Of a stretch of 64,000 nt of DNA, positions 39,785 through 48,259 are shown in pieces (the first letter of the stretch is position 1; the number at the start of each line of letters is the position of its first letter). The translations under genes and the position numbers were made by a program. Location of the stretch: positions 1-64,000 of IMG/VR virus record IMGVR_UViG_3300029893_000001, one strand, 5' to 3'. Source of the DNA: a virus. Under the pieces are notes generated by a model. The model ran no database searches. It was given only the letters and a program-made list of their open reading frames with translations, and had not been told where the DNA came from.

Positions 39785-39954
39785 AGCTCCTGGATTTCAT
39801 AGAAAGCCAGACTCGATTCCGGCGAATCATACTGGCAGATATAGCTCTCAACGGCCTCGGCCGCTTCTTCCTCAGTCTCAAACGACTCGACATAGTCCCA
39901 CTCAACGGGATCCCCGTTGATGGGACTTGAGAATCCGAAGAATCGAACCTTCAT
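39781..39954 (-). CDS. Hypothetical protein, 57 aa
   Basis: Start at 39954 (MKVRFFGFSSPINGDPVEWD), followed by an acidic helix (ETEEEAAEAVESYICQYD). 4-base overlap with the next gene. The beta-helix-beta plan is shared by the 40973-41182 product (FETEEDARAAAEF), so these may be related small proteins. Confidence 0.55.
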   Translation of the reverse strand: MKVRFFGFSSPINGDPVEWDYVESFETEEEAAEAVESYICQYDSPESSLAFYEIQEL

Positions 39955-39961
39955 GTCGACC

Positions 39962-40636
39962 TCACTTTTTCTTTTGCGTGTACGTCGTATATGCACGGGG
40001 GTCGATGCGGTCCCCGAGAAGAAGCTCAAAGATCTCATTGAGACTGTCGATCGCTGCCTGCCCGGCCGGGGTGGTGGGTGTTGTCTGCAATAGAGCTAAG
40101 CATTTTCTACATCTATGACCCCTAGCCCGTTCGGCACGTGCGGGAGTTGTCCAGACCACAGGCTCTGACTTGCACTGGCAATAGAGCGGAACGTTACCTT
40201 GGGCTCTTTCGTACTCTTCATTGAAGAGATCGTGGCACCGTCGAGGATTAGGGTAGCCAAGAGCGGTCATTACTCGAACCCATTCCGGTCCATGATGAGC
40301 ATTACGCCTTCCACGGAACTTAGCACGCACAGGGTCATGGGCTCGCATGGCGTCCACCATGATATGCGCTAATTCATGGAAGACAGTCTCTCGCTTTTCT
40401 GTCTCGGGCGCCACCTTCCACAGCACCGTTGAAAGCCTAATAATGGCAGTGCTTGTCTTCTTGGAGTAGAGAGCAAGACCTACTGTCCTACTCATTCTAT
40501 CACTCCACTCCAACACCAAAATCGAACGAATATGTTCGAGTAGTTCTGGGGTCAGAATGCTTTCATCCTTGGCCCGGAGGAAAGCCTCCTGGAGCCACAG
40601 CATTGCCCTTTTTCGGTCCTTGTAAGGAAGCAGCAT
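39962..40636 (-). CDS. SprT-like zinc metalloprotease, 224 aa
   Basis: ETVFHELAHIMVDAM gives His87-Glu88-x-x-His91, followed by HHGPEWVRVMTALGYP with the third histidine (about 115), then CQCKS and CRKC as the zinc ribbon that typically ends SprT-like proteins. The order fits the SprT/Spartan family, proteases linked to removal of DNA-protein crosslinks in eukaryotes and of unknown role in bacteria and phages. The length is normal. Confidence 0.8.
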   Translation of the reverse strand: MLLPYKDRKRAMLWLQEAFLRAKDESILTPELLEHIRSILVLEWSDRMSRTVGLALYSKKTSTAIIRLSTVLWKVAPETEKRETVFHELAHIMVDAMRAHDPVRAKFRGRRNAHHGPEWVRVMTALGYPNPRRCHDLFNEEYERAQGNVPLYCQCKSEPVVWTTPARAERARGHRCRKCLALLQTTPTTPAGQAAIDSLNEIFELLLGDRIDPRAYTTYTQKKK

Positions 40637-40675
40637 GACGGTATTTTACAGTAGTCGAATGACTTGTTCGTCCAC

Positions 40676-40966
40676 TTACCACCACCAGCGCTTGTCTAGG
40701 TCGTGACTCTGCTCAGTTGTGAGAGCGTGGATGCTCCCCGACCATTCCACGCGAAAAGGTTGCAATACCTTCCCCACCGCCACCATGGAACCGTAGACTT
40801 TCTGTCCATCGACCGCTACTAGCGCGGGAAGGCCACAATCTCCAGTGCACCAAGAGTGGCCGCAACCCTCCACCCCATCCACTGTGACTGTGGGATGCCA
40901 CCTACCATCCGGATACTTCTTGTTATCCGAGCTAATCTTCACTGATCCTTTGGGCAATGAAGGCAT
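40676..40966 (-). CDS. Hypothetical protein, 96 aa
   Basis: A 96-residue beta-rich protein (MPSLPKGSVKISSDNKKYPD) with CGHSWCTGDC in its middle, a possible metal-binding cluster. No family recognised. Confidence 0.55.
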   Translation of the reverse strand: MPSLPKGSVKISSDNKKYPDGRWHPTVTVDGVEGCGHSWCTGDCGLPALVAVDGQKVYGSMVAVGKVLQPFRVEWSGSIHALTTEQSHDLDKRWWW

Positions 40967-40972
40967 GTTACT

Positions 40973-41182
40973 TCACCCCAAATCAACTAGAGCCCCTACT
41001 TCTATTTCTGAAGTTTCATATCCGTCTAGCGAGTCAGGACGGTTATACCTATTTTGCTCATCATTGAAATGAAACTCTGCGGCGGCGCGCGCATCCTCCT
41101 CCGTCTCGAATACCCCCAAGAAAGTCATGGCTGAGAAGGTATACCCATCACTCCAGGTCCAGTGCAGAACTACTAGTTTCAC
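40973..41182 (-). CDS. Hypothetical protein, 69 aa
   Basis: A 69-residue acidic protein (MKLVVLHWTWSDGYTFSAMT) with a helix EDARAAAEFHFNDEQNR. 4-base overlap with the upstream gene. Similar in plan to the 39781-39954 product. Function unknown. Confidence 0.55.
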   Translation of the reverse strand: MKLVVLHWTWSDGYTFSAMTFLGVFETEEDARAAAEFHFNDEQNRYNRPDSLDGYETSEIEVGALVDLG

Positions 41183-41805
41183 AACCCCTCCGGATGCAGC
41201 CGCCTAAACGTATAGTCGGTGTACTTGCCACGAATTTCAGTAATTCGCACAACGTCACCCACAGCGAACCGAGCACCAGGCGGATCGACGTCGGCGGCTT
41301 CTAAACTATGGCTCACGCGACTCTTAGCTTGAGCGTCCAACCAAGGACCAGAAATGGTCACGAGTTGTGCAGGAGGATCTTGTCGGTAATCTAAGAACGT
41401 GTCAATGACCACTCCTTCCGAATATGGGTGACTCGATCCGTGGCGACCAAACCGCGCACAGTGGTCAACACACCAGAGCCACGTCCGCTCTGGGACGTCA
41501 GAAGGAATATTCTGGCGCATCGTTTGAAGTAGATGGCGGTGCGCATCGCGCCGAGCCTGCTGCTCTTGAACTTTCTGTTCATCCAGTAAGAGCCAACTCC
41601 GGTAGGCCCCAAAAATGGCACCTGCTACCGCAGTAGTTATGAAGAGGGCTTCAAGAACAGACTTTGTCCTCCTCCAGAACGTAGCCCAAAACTTCTTCCG
41701 ACGTGCACGACGTTCCTCGGAGGCCCGCTGTCGTTCTTCTTCAAGCTGGCGCTCCAGCAACATAGCCTTGTGCTGAAGGTGTTCTTTTTGGTCTCGAAAA
41801 CTCAT
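41179..41805 (-). CDS. Membrane protein with N-terminal coiled coil, 208 aa
   Basis: Residues 3-40 are a basic coiled coil (ERQLEEERQRASEERRARRK), residues 49-68 a membrane helix (VLEALFITTAVAGAIFGAYR), then a soluble domain with CVDHC and a beta-rich end. The topology is like the 33306-33803 product, so the phage has at least two envelope proteins of this design. Confidence 0.65.
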   Translation of the reverse strand: MSFRDQKEHLQHKAMLLERQLEEERQRASEERRARRKKFWATFWRRTKSVLEALFITTAVAGAIFGAYRSWLLLDEQKVQEQQARRDAHRHLLQTMRQNIPSDVPERTWLWCVDHCARFGRHGSSHPYSEGVVIDTFLDYRQDPPAQLVTISGPWLDAQAKSRVSHSLEAADVDPPGARFAVGDVVRITEIRGKYTDYTFRRLHPEGL

Positions 41806-42527
41806 GCAACCACCGCGAGGTGCTTCTTTACCCTCTCCGCCGCTCCGTGTGCTTCGAACGCGATCCCCCTATTCGTCTTGCGCAGCCACTTCGACTTCAT
41901 ACAAAGTCGACAATCCGAACACGGAATTCCTCGCGTCTGCTGCGGACAGGGGAGCCATTCCACGTCCGACCCAGGAAGCCTGTAGGCCTTATCGGAGGTA
42001 TGCTTCGGCACGACAACCGCGGGGGCGTATCCCCGCCTGCGCGCCTTCTTCGCCAACTTCGGATCTTCCATAGAGGCGAGAACAGAAATAGGACCCCAGT
42101 CACGTGCCGGTACGGTCTCCCAGCCGTGAGTGTACGTCCATACTTCTCCGCCGCCTCGGGCCTTCCATTCTCGCGCAGCATCTGCCAAAATCTGGGCAGC
42201 TCGTCGAGTACGAGCGTCGCCAGACACGTGCATCCGCAAATCGCGACCCCCACGAGCCCCATCCTGGGGAATAGGACCTCCACGAAATGCTGCACGAATT
42301 GCACGTCGCTCTGCGCGGGCTGCGGCTTCAGGTCGCATTCCTGGCGTAGCCTGCTTATTAAGGCGCTGAACGTGAAGACCCACGCGTCCGTATTCTGCGT
42401 AACAGCCTTCGCCACGAAGGGCGCACGAAGTAGGACACGAAACACTGGTGGCCACATACGTGGCTGAAATCTGACCCTTGCCCGCGATCTTTTTATTCGC
42501 CGAGCTTTCTGCAAGAATTGCAACCAT
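41802..42527 (-). CDS. GP88-like cysteine-cluster phage protein, 241 aa
   Basis: ATSVSCPTSCALRGEGCYAE near residues 27-46 is the hallmark CPxxCxLRxxGCYA of a family found in many mycobacteriophages and other phages (gp88-like, a DUF). A second cysteine group, CPQQTRGIPCSDCRLC, lies near residue 193. The cysteines may hold an iron-sulfur cluster or zinc; the family has no established activity that I know. First gene after the motif at 42566-42584. Confidence 0.75.
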   Translation of the reverse strand: MVAILAESSANKKIAGKGQISATYVATSVSCPTSCALRGEGCYAEYGRVGLHVQRLNKQATPGMRPEAAARAERRAIRAAFRGGPIPQDGARGGRDLRMHVSGDARTRRAAQILADAAREWKARGGGEVWTYTHGWETVPARDWGPISVLASMEDPKLAKKARRRGYAPAVVVPKHTSDKAYRLPGSDVEWLPCPQQTRGIPCSDCRLCMKSKWLRKTNRGIAFEAHGAAERVKKHLAVVA

Positions 42528-42565
42528 GAATAGCTCCCTGCAATTCGCCGTACTGGCGACAACGA

Positions 42566-42584
42566 CTAGTATCGGCAGGGTTCA
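42566..42584 (-). promoter_or_regulatory. Phage promoter-like motif
   Basis: Minus strand TGAACCCTGCCGATACTAG, exact consensus, about 38 bases upstream of the start at 42527. Confidence 0.75.
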
Positions 42585-42599
42585 GCCCTAAACGGGGAC

Positions 42600-42630
42600 A
42601 CCCGCTGGGGACGCAAGGTCCCCAGCGGGT
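42600..42630 (-). terminator. Terminator-like hairpin
   Basis: A 12-bp GC-rich stem (42600-42611 and 42619-42630) with a 7-base loop, directly after the stop codon of the 42631-42888 gene. The U-run on the minus-strand side is weak, so this may be a stabilising hairpin rather than a strong terminator. Confidence 0.65.
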
Positions 42631-42888
42631 TTACAGGGCTTCTTCTGGATCCTGATTTCGGTCTCGCTTAGCTGCTATTTCGTCCTCTACAGCAAGCTCA
42701 TGAAGCCGGAGCCTATGCCATTCATCGAAGTGCGCGTAGTATTCTTGCTCCCCAGCAAGGCCACGTTTGTACGCGTCGTTGGTCTTCTTTGCCCAATGGG
42801 CCGTTGCAAGACTTAGAACCTTGCGGACCAACTTTTCCAAGAAGTCGGCATCCTTCTTGGCGATGGCCTTAATCACCTCTTCTGACAT
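42631..42888 (-). CDS. Hypothetical helical protein, 85 aa
   Basis: An 85-residue helical protein (MSEEVIKAIAKKDADFLEKL; HWAKKTNDAYKRGLAGEQEY). It resembles in length and composition the 43687-43992 product (both have a helix, N-x-KA/KK-N motif and charged C-terminus), so they may be distant paralogues. Confidence 0.6.
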   Translation of the reverse strand: MSEEVIKAIAKKDADFLEKLVRKVLSLATAHWAKKTNDAYKRGLAGEQEYYAHFDEWHRLRLHELAVEDEIAAKRDRNQDPEEAL

Positions 42889-42920
42889 AGGACCCCTTTA
42901 CAGGACCTCGACAGACGCGG

Positions 42921-43682
42921 TCATTCAGCGGCCTGAAGCGGAGCGGACTCGATATCTCTGTACATCGTGCCCCCGGAGAGCACAGCGGAGGGAACCCACC
43001 CCGACCCCTTCACAAAGGCCGTAGCCTCCTCACGGGTCGGAAGACGATCCTTCCACCCCCTGGCAATCGATTCCTGATCCCAGGTTGTTCCCGTCGTACA
43101 GAGGTACTCAATCAGCTCCTCCGGAGTAGCAAAGACCGGCGTAATCGGAGAGCCGCCCGAAACAGTCTCCCAGACCTGCCAGCCCTTTCCCTTCGGCGGG
43201 GCCTTCCTTCGCCAGCGCCTTCGTGCCTGGTGCTGCGTCTCGTCTGCCACGACACGGCACTCCCCCTTACAGACAGGGCACATGAATGTCTTCGTCAGAG
43301 AAACACGAAGGGTCTTAGCTAGATGGCGCATGATGTCATATGCAACCATGCGAGGATCCGTGACTGTCGATCCTCCGTACGTGTACGGAATCTTGTTGTG
43401 ACGCCGGTATTCAGGGGCCACACTTCTCTGAAGGGCAATCAAGAAGCGAAGCTCTTCAGGAGTCAGGTCCTCTGCCTCTGAAGGCAGAAGGCCCTTCTTC
43501 GCATTGAACTCAGCCGACGCATAGATTGCGTTTCCCAATCGGCTGTACCCTGTAGGACGTCCTTCCAATCCACGGCAGGAATGGCATTCGACGCATCCAT
43601 CCGGCGGAGGCACGTAGCCTTCCCAGGGATGGCCGAGAGGCCAATCGAAGTCGAGAGGAACTCGCTTGATTTCACAACCCAT
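42921..43682 (-). CDS. Conserved phage zinc protein, 253 aa
   Basis: MGCEIKRVPLDFDWPLGHPW followed by EGYVPP is a sequence start I recognise from many phage proteins (M..EI.RVP.DFDWP....W.G......). It continues with CVECHSC, CPVCKGEC and WQVWETVSGGSPITPVFATP, typical of the family. Cysteine pairs imply zinc. Commonly annotated as hypothetical. Confidence 0.75.
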   Translation of the reverse strand: MGCEIKRVPLDFDWPLGHPWEGYVPPPDGCVECHSCRGLEGRPTGYSRLGNAIYASAEFNAKKGLLPSEAEDLTPEELRFLIALQRSVAPEYRRHNKIPYTYGGSTVTDPRMVAYDIMRHLAKTLRVSLTKTFMCPVCKGECRVVADETQHQARRRWRRKAPPKGKGWQVWETVSGGSPITPVFATPEELIEYLCTTGTTWDQESIARGWKDRLPTREEATAFVKGSGWVPSAVLSGGTMYRDIESAPLQAAE

Positions 43683-43686
43683 TTGA

Positions 43687-43992
43687 TTACGCTTCCTTCT
43701 TTCCTACGATTCCGCCAAGAGGTCTCTTGGGCTTGGCGATGCCATAGCGCATCCGAGAAATTCGGTGCGCCTGTTCGAGCGCGTGCTTGTAGTTTTCCTG
43801 GAGCTGCTGAAGCGCTTCCGGATCGAGGTCCTTATCCTTCAGTTGGCGAAGGTACTCATTCGCCTTCTTGTTCCACCGGTTCCTCGACGTGTCGAGGATA
43901 TGAAGCAGTACCTTCTCGATGTCCTCAGAGGATCTCGTGCAGAGGCCCCGTACAAGGGCCTGCAAGGCGTCCTTGGTGACTTCTGCCATCAA
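43687..43992 (-). CDS. Hypothetical helical protein, 101 aa
   Basis: Starts ATGATGGCAGAAG at 43992; the second ATG (43989) is equally possible. A helical protein (NRWNKKANEYLRQLKDKDLD). 4-base overlap with the upstream gene. No family recognised. Confidence 0.6.
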   Translation of the reverse strand: MMAEVTKDALQALVRGLCTRSSEDIEKVLLHILDTSRNRWNKKANEYLRQLKDKDLDPEALQQLQENYKHALEQAHRISRMRYGIAKPKRPLGGIVGKKEA

Positions 43993-44792
43993 TCATCCTC
44001 TTCTACGTCATACGGTAGAGGAATGTCAGGGAATTCGTCGTTCGACAGTGGTACCGAGGCCATGTGATAGTGTGCGTAGCAAACCCCAGATTCCGGACGG
44101 GACTCAAGTTCTTGCGCAGGACCCACCTGGCGAAGATCTTCGCGCTGCTCTCCAACCCGCGCATTGGCCAGAACGTGTAGCAAGCCTGCTTCGATGTCGA
44201 TGATGTATACCCACTCGATGAAGAGCTTGTCGCTCGTCTTCTCGGTCATGAAGGAATCCTTCACCGGACTCTCGACGTGCGAGTGGTGCTTCATCTCGGG
44301 ATCGGGGTAGCCGGTCTTCTTGAAGGCCGCGATTACCTCCAGGCCGGCGTCGGTCTCGTGCTTGTAGCCCGAGTCGTACTCGCCGTAGGCGCCCATCTTC
44401 TTGATGGTCTTGTCCCAGAGATCCCCACGGATCTTCTTCTGGTGAGCGAGCCACACGTCCTCATTCGTGTGCCGAATGAAGCTCTCTCGCTGGTACTCCG
44501 GGATTCCCTCGATGCCCTTCTTCTGGAAGTCGAAGATGTGGTCGAAGGGAGTGACGAGGAGATTGGCCCCTCCGGGAGTTGCCTTCTGCCCGCAGTAGGG
44601 GCAGCGGCCTCCACGAAGACTGTCCTCCCAGGACCGAGACTTGGTCAGCACCTTGACGAGCTGAGCTGCACCGACTTCCTTGATCCTATCCCAGACGTCC
44701 TTGCCCAGACCGCCGGGGTACGAATCGAAGTGGTTGTAGATGCCCTTCCAGTGCTCCAGGTTGCCCCAGGCAACCGCTCCACGGGTACTCAT
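43989..44792 (-). CDS. Conserved phage protein, 267 aa
   Basis: MSTRGAVAWGNLEHWKGIYN followed by HFDSYPGGLGKDVWD is an N-terminus typical of a family of phage proteins (MSTRG..A...P..W.G.Y...D..P..LG). One CPYC pair (residue about 64). A C-terminal acidic tail (DVEEDD). Activity unknown; a similar N-terminus occurs in proteins resembling class II glutamine amidotransferases, which I mention only as a possibility. Confidence 0.7.
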   Translation of the reverse strand: MSTRGAVAWGNLEHWKGIYNHFDSYPGGLGKDVWDRIKEVGAAQLVKVLTKSRSWEDSLRGGRCPYCGQKATPGGANLLVTPFDHIFDFQKKGIEGIPEYQRESFIRHTNEDVWLAHQKKIRGDLWDKTIKKMGAYGEYDSGYKHETDAGLEVIAAFKKTGYPDPEMKHHSHVESPVKDSFMTEKTSDKLFIEWVYIIDIEAGLLHVLANARVGEQREDLRQVGPAQELESRPESGVCYAHYHMASVPLSNDEFPDIPLPYDVEEDD

Positions 44793-44813
44793 TTCATCAA
44801 TCCTTTCTGTGGT

Positions 44814-45659
44814 TTACTTGATGACCACGTTGACCGAATACCAGCCCTTCTCTCCGTAGTCGCAATCGATGCGAGCTACGCTCTCAGCAAGGGCTCCGAG
44901 ATCTGCCTTGAGGGAGGCCCTCACCTTGTCTCGCATGACGTCGCACTCCCCGTCTCGATCTCGCTCAGATAAGCTTTCGAGTCGGTTTGCACGAAAGCCG
45001 CAGGAGACATTCATGGTCTGCACTTCGACAGGGTCCACTTCACTTCTGGACCAGGCGAATTGCCGGCACACGCTCAGGAGAATCGGGGAGATCTTGTTGA
45101 GCAGCTTGCTGCGCTCGGCGTTCTTGTCGGATTCCCCTCGAAGGCCAGACCACCCGCTCAACCGGCTGATGACCTGTTGAGCGAGATACGTGGCGAAGTC
45201 TTCTCCCTTCGGAGCGCTGCTGAACAGAGAGTAGGCCGTGAGTTGACCATCGCGGCCCATCTGAATGTCGCAGCGAATCCTTTCGTCCTGGTCATCCTTG
45301 ATTCGGATGATGTAGGAGTAGGCAGGAACCTCTTGCGATTCCCACCCAGGCGACGCCCATGCGAAGCACACGATGGTGCTGGGATCTACGAGCCTCTCCT
45401 TGATGAGGCTCGTGATCTTCTCTCCGGCCTCACGCAGCTTCGAAGGGATCTGCGTCTCAGCGAACTTGATGACCTCTGCACGGGCCTCGGTCTGGAGGCG
45501 CACGTAGTGCTCGCGCACTCGCTTCACCGCCGCCAGGAGCTTCGTCGAGGTTTCGTCCTGGCACGTGACCTGATGCAGTTGCTCAGCGCCGCCGACCACC
45601 GCCGTCATGCGGTCAAGAGCCATCGTCGCCGTCTTCCACTTGCTGTATCCAGGGATCAT
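44814..45659 (-). CDS. Hypothetical protein, 281 aa
   Basis: Start at 45659 (MIPGYSKWKTATMALDRMTA), 4-base overlap with the upstream gene. Helical N-terminal half (QTEARAEVIKFAETQIPSKL) and a mixed C-terminal half. No recognisable domain. Confidence 0.65.
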   Translation of the reverse strand: MIPGYSKWKTATMALDRMTAVVGGAEQLHQVTCQDETSTKLLAAVKRVREHYVRLQTEARAEVIKFAETQIPSKLREAGEKITSLIKERLVDPSTIVCFAWASPGWESQEVPAYSYIIRIKDDQDERIRCDIQMGRDGQLTAYSLFSSAPKGEDFATYLAQQVISRLSGWSGLRGESDKNAERSKLLNKISPILLSVCRQFAWSRSEVDPVEVQTMNVSCGFRANRLESLSERDRDGECDVMRDKVRASLKADLGALAESVARIDCDYGEKGWYSVNVVIK

Positions 45660-45859
45660 CGCTGCCCCTCGACCGCAGTGGCCGCCTTGACTCGACCGCC
45701 TTCCATCATGATCGACTCCTCGTGGACGAGGAAGCTGTTCATCATGCAGCTCGCATCCCATCCTCTGTCGATCTTCTGTTCGCCGTACTTATCCTTACTG
45801 CGCTTACCGCATGCTGCGCATACGAAGACCTGCCCGGCAGGAGCAACATGATTTCCCAT
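45656..45859 (-). CDS. Small zinc-finger-like protein, 67 aa
   Basis: MGNHVAPAGQVFVCAACGKR continues to SKDKYG...GWDASCMMNSFL, a pattern shared with small phage proteins (CACGK.S.D.YG......W..SC...). Three cysteines plus a later cysteine or histidine may bind zinc. First gene after the motif at 45897-45915. Confidence 0.65.
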   Translation of the reverse strand: MGNHVAPAGQVFVCAACGKRSKDKYGEQKIDRGWDASCMMNSFLVHEESIMMEGGRVKAATAVEGQR

Positions 45860-45896
45860 GGATTTCCTTTCTGGGCTTTGTTTTGCCCCTCGTCCT

Positions 45897-45915
45897 CTAT
45901 TATCGCCAGGGTTCG
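45897..45915 (-). promoter_or_regulatory. Phage promoter-like motif at a divergent region
   Basis: Minus strand CGAACCCTGGCGATAATAG, one mismatch. It drives the 45656-45859 gene and lies only about 30 bases from the plus-strand start at 45946. The plus-strand side has TTATAT near 45934 as a possible -10. Confidence 0.65.
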
Positions 45916-45945
45916 CTGCATTCGAAACTGTGGTTATATCCTGGC

Positions 45946-46554
45946 ATGACAGAAAAAGAACTGAACCCCGCCACCGTATTTCCGGTGCAGGTAACAGCGA
46001 GCTTTAAACCAGCAGCAACCGATTCAATTCGCTGGGACGGGAAACCCTGCCCGTGCCAGGAGCCTCCCTACGCCCCCAAATGGGGAGGCGGCTTTAGGGA
46101 TAAGCGTGGAAAGTACGACCACGCGGCTGTCGATATTATGGCAGCCGAGGGCACTCCTATCCTTGCCCCATGCGATGGAGAGATCCCAGAATCCTACCGA
46201 ATGAAGCTCGACGGTGTCAACAAGAAACACCCAGGCTCAGGCGAAGGAAAGAAAGCAGGACACTACTTCATCCTAGTTTCTGAGGATGGCCATTGGGCGT
46301 GGTACGGCAGCCATATGATGGAGCCATGCTTGTTCGCCCCTGGCGATAAGGTGAAGGCCGGAGACTTACTTGGCTATGTAGGAAAGACGGGTAATGCAAT
46401 GTCTGCTAACGGACGTGGCTGCCCACATCTTCACCTTGCCCTAACTGCACTTACGAAAGAAGCAAAAAGAAGTGCACGCAAGGCCGGAGTAGATTCAAAC
46501 AGGGCAGGCAAGGTAGACCCTATTCCCTATCTGAAACCGTTAGAGCCTAAGTAA
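45946..46554 (+). CDS. M23 family peptidase, putative endolysin, 202 aa
   Basis: The conserved zinc-site motifs of M23/LytM endopeptidases are present: HAAVD (His59, Asp63) and HLHLAL (His161, His163), with GDKVKAGDLLGYVGKTGNA between. No signal peptide is seen, so export would need a holin or SAR-type route, or it acts from the tail. It would cut peptidoglycan crosslinks. Plus-strand gene with noticeably lower GC than the neighbours; no clear ribosome binding site ahead of the ATG. Confidence 0.85.
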   Translation: MTEKELNPATVFPVQVTASFKPAATDSIRWDGKPCPCQEPPYAPKWGGGFRDKRGKYDHAAVDIMAAEGTPILAPCDGEIPESYRMKLDGVNKKHPGSGEGKKAGHYFILVSEDGHWAWYGSHMMEPCLFAPGDKVKAGDLLGYVGKTGNAMSANGRGCPHLHLALTALTKEAKRSARKAGVDSNRAGKVDPIPYLKPLEPK

Positions 46555-46557
46555 CAC

Positions 46558-46944
46558 TCAGTCAAATACCGGCGGTCCTTTCCACGAAGGCTGCGCTACC
46601 GGATTGACGTAGTTGAATCGGCTACCACCAAAATCTATTTCACCAGTTTCCTCTGGCTTACGGCCAGGCAGCTGATTGAGGTCGGTGCGGCTGAGCACAA
46701 TTGCGCCCTTCTTGTGACCCAACAGCATCAGCTTAGCGAAGTACTCCCAACTAGAACGAGGAAGAAACTTTTCCTTGACCTGCTTGAGGGTCATAGGCTT
46801 ACGGGCCTTTACCACCGCCTCCGAAATGGCCTTCGCAGCGTCTACCATTAGCTGCTCTCTTGAGCGATCCGCCTTCTGGTCCTCGTCATCCTCCAGTTCG
46901 GCAATTAGTCGGCGTCTGGCTTCGCGGGTCATGGGATTTTTCAT
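46558..46944 (-). CDS. Hypothetical protein, 128 aa
   Basis: Start at 46944 (MKNPMTREARRRLIAELEDD). Helical N-terminus; a possible winged-helix-like middle (MTLKQVKEKFLPRSSWEYFA) and a beta-rich end. Convergent with the M23 gene, four bases apart. No family recognised. Confidence 0.6.
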   Translation of the reverse strand: MKNPMTREARRRLIAELEDDEDQKADRSREQLMVDAAKAISEAVVKARKPMTLKQVKEKFLPRSSWEYFAKLMLLGHKKGAIVLSRTDLNQLPGRKPEETGEIDFGGSRFNYVNPVAQPSWKGPPVFD

Positions 46945-46948
46945 ATTA

Positions 46949-47242
46949 TTACTCCCAAATTCTATCAAAGGTGGCTATAAGCCATTCAATCCAGTCCTGT
47001 GTCCGGTCATTGATAGTCCAACTGTATAGGACGGCGACAGGAAGCCAAACCGGACAGAGGCCTACTAGTAAAGCAGTTGTCAATAACCTGAACGGCAGTG
47101 ACAATAGTCTAAACAGGACCCTGTAAGTCCTCGATTTAGTAGAATTGCCGACATCAGGCGGTGCTGCATCCCTGTAAGACACGTGAACCTCAGGTGTTAA
47201 AAGACATTCTAACTGGGGCTGCAGCCGGCGACCGACGAACAA
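46949..47242 (-). CDS. Possible membrane protein (start uncertain)
   Basis: The C-terminal 55 residues contain a strong hydrophobic segment (LLTTALLVGLCPVWLPVAVL) and end WIEWLIATFDRIWE. The N-terminal part overlaps the divergent beta-helix gene by 82 bases, so the true start is probably internal at a non-ATG codon. Kept because the region is otherwise empty and the product looks membrane-like. Confidence 0.35.
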   Translation of the reverse strand: MFVGRRLQPQLECLLTPEVHVSYRDAAPPDVGNSTKSRTYRVLFRLLSLPFRLLTTALLVGLCPVWLPVAVLYSWTINDRTQDWIEWLIATFDRIWE

Positions 47243-48258
47243 TTAGAGACAATACAGCGACAGATATCACTCCTGTTAGGAGATTCACAGCCGCAGTAGC
47301 GGATGGAGATCTATACCGAATTGTTGAGCCGGCTGTAACAATCAACTTGCCTCCTAGCGCCTATGTCTGTGATGGCCTTGGAGGCACATACAACGTCAAT
47401 CAATTCAGAGCGGGGGATTCTGGGATTCCTCCCGCACTAGTTTTTGCTAACTTCAAGTTCGTCCAGAACTCTAATTCGCTAACTAACAACTATTTCACTA
47501 GATCACATGTACAGCTGTTTGGTTGCGAGCTTACCGTTGACGGCGGAGCCCTGCCGTTCAGAACTGTAGGTGAGTCAATATTCAGTGGCGGAGATTCCAA
47601 CGTCTTCTCAGAGTCGGAGATTGGCGCAACTTTGTCTGGACTCACTAAATCGTCTTGGGCAGGTTGGGGTTCATACGTACACTCTGCTGGCGGATTTCAG
47701 CCACGAGATTCCTTCACAGGATATGCTGTATGTGTCGGAGGGAATTTGTCCGTACCAGATCGCTGTAGAGTATTCTTAGTGAGTGGAGCCGTTGAGCACA
47801 GTCATGCTACAACAGCAGCAGTGGACATTAACAGTGGAAATGAACAATCAATTCAGATAGGGACCTTCTCAGCCTTAGTAGGAATTACTCCACTAATCAC
47901 GAACCTAGCCGCCGGTCCTGCTCTTCGTATTGACGTTGGAAGCCTAGCAGGCGGAGGTAAATCCTTTGCACTAATTCAAAAGGCTACGCTAACCTCAACA
48001 GGAGGTCGAGTAGTACAAGTTCGCGGTGGGGGTCAAGTTAACATCGACGATGCAACCACAGGGACCGGCACTATAGGTATTGACGCAAGCTACGGTGCAC
48101 GTGTGTTTATCCACGGAGCATGTGGCATTTTGGGCAATGCTGGTAATGACTTAACAGTCGATGCAGGTAGCACCTTTGGGACAGCAGCTTCATTGGCTGC
48201 TGCAGGGGATGCTAGATTCAACGCTACAAATGGTAGTGCAATCGTACGTCAGGGCTAA
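47161..48258 (+). CDS. Beta-helix structural protein, putative spike or fibre, 365 aa
   Basis: GTG start at 47161 (or at an internal GTG 11 codons later). Long runs of Gly/Ser/Thr/Asn with repeated short strands (ALRIDVGSLAGGGKSFALIQ; VQVRGGGQVNIDDATTGTGT; GTIGIDASYGARVFIHGACG) are typical of right-handed beta-helix proteins such as tail spikes. No catalytic motif seen. It is AT-richer than the minus-strand genes, like the M23 gene upstream, so the two may have been acquired together. Confidence 0.65.
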   Translation: MLHPCKTREPQVLKDILTGAAAGDRRTIRDNTATDITPVRRFTAAVADGDLYRIVEPAVTINLPPSAYVCDGLGGTYNVNQFRAGDSGIPPALVFANFKFVQNSNSLTNNYFTRSHVQLFGCELTVDGGALPFRTVGESIFSGGDSNVFSESEIGATLSGLTKSSWAGWGSYVHSAGGFQPRDSFTGYAVCVGGNLSVPDRCRVFLVSGAVEHSHATTAAVDINSGNEQSIQIGTFSALVGITPLITNLAAGPALRIDVGSLAGGGKSFALIQKATLTSTGGRVVQVRGGGQVNIDDATTGTGTIGIDASYGARVFIHGACGILGNAGNDLTVDAGSTFGTAASLAAAGDARFNATNGSAIVRQG

Positions 48259-48259
48259 T

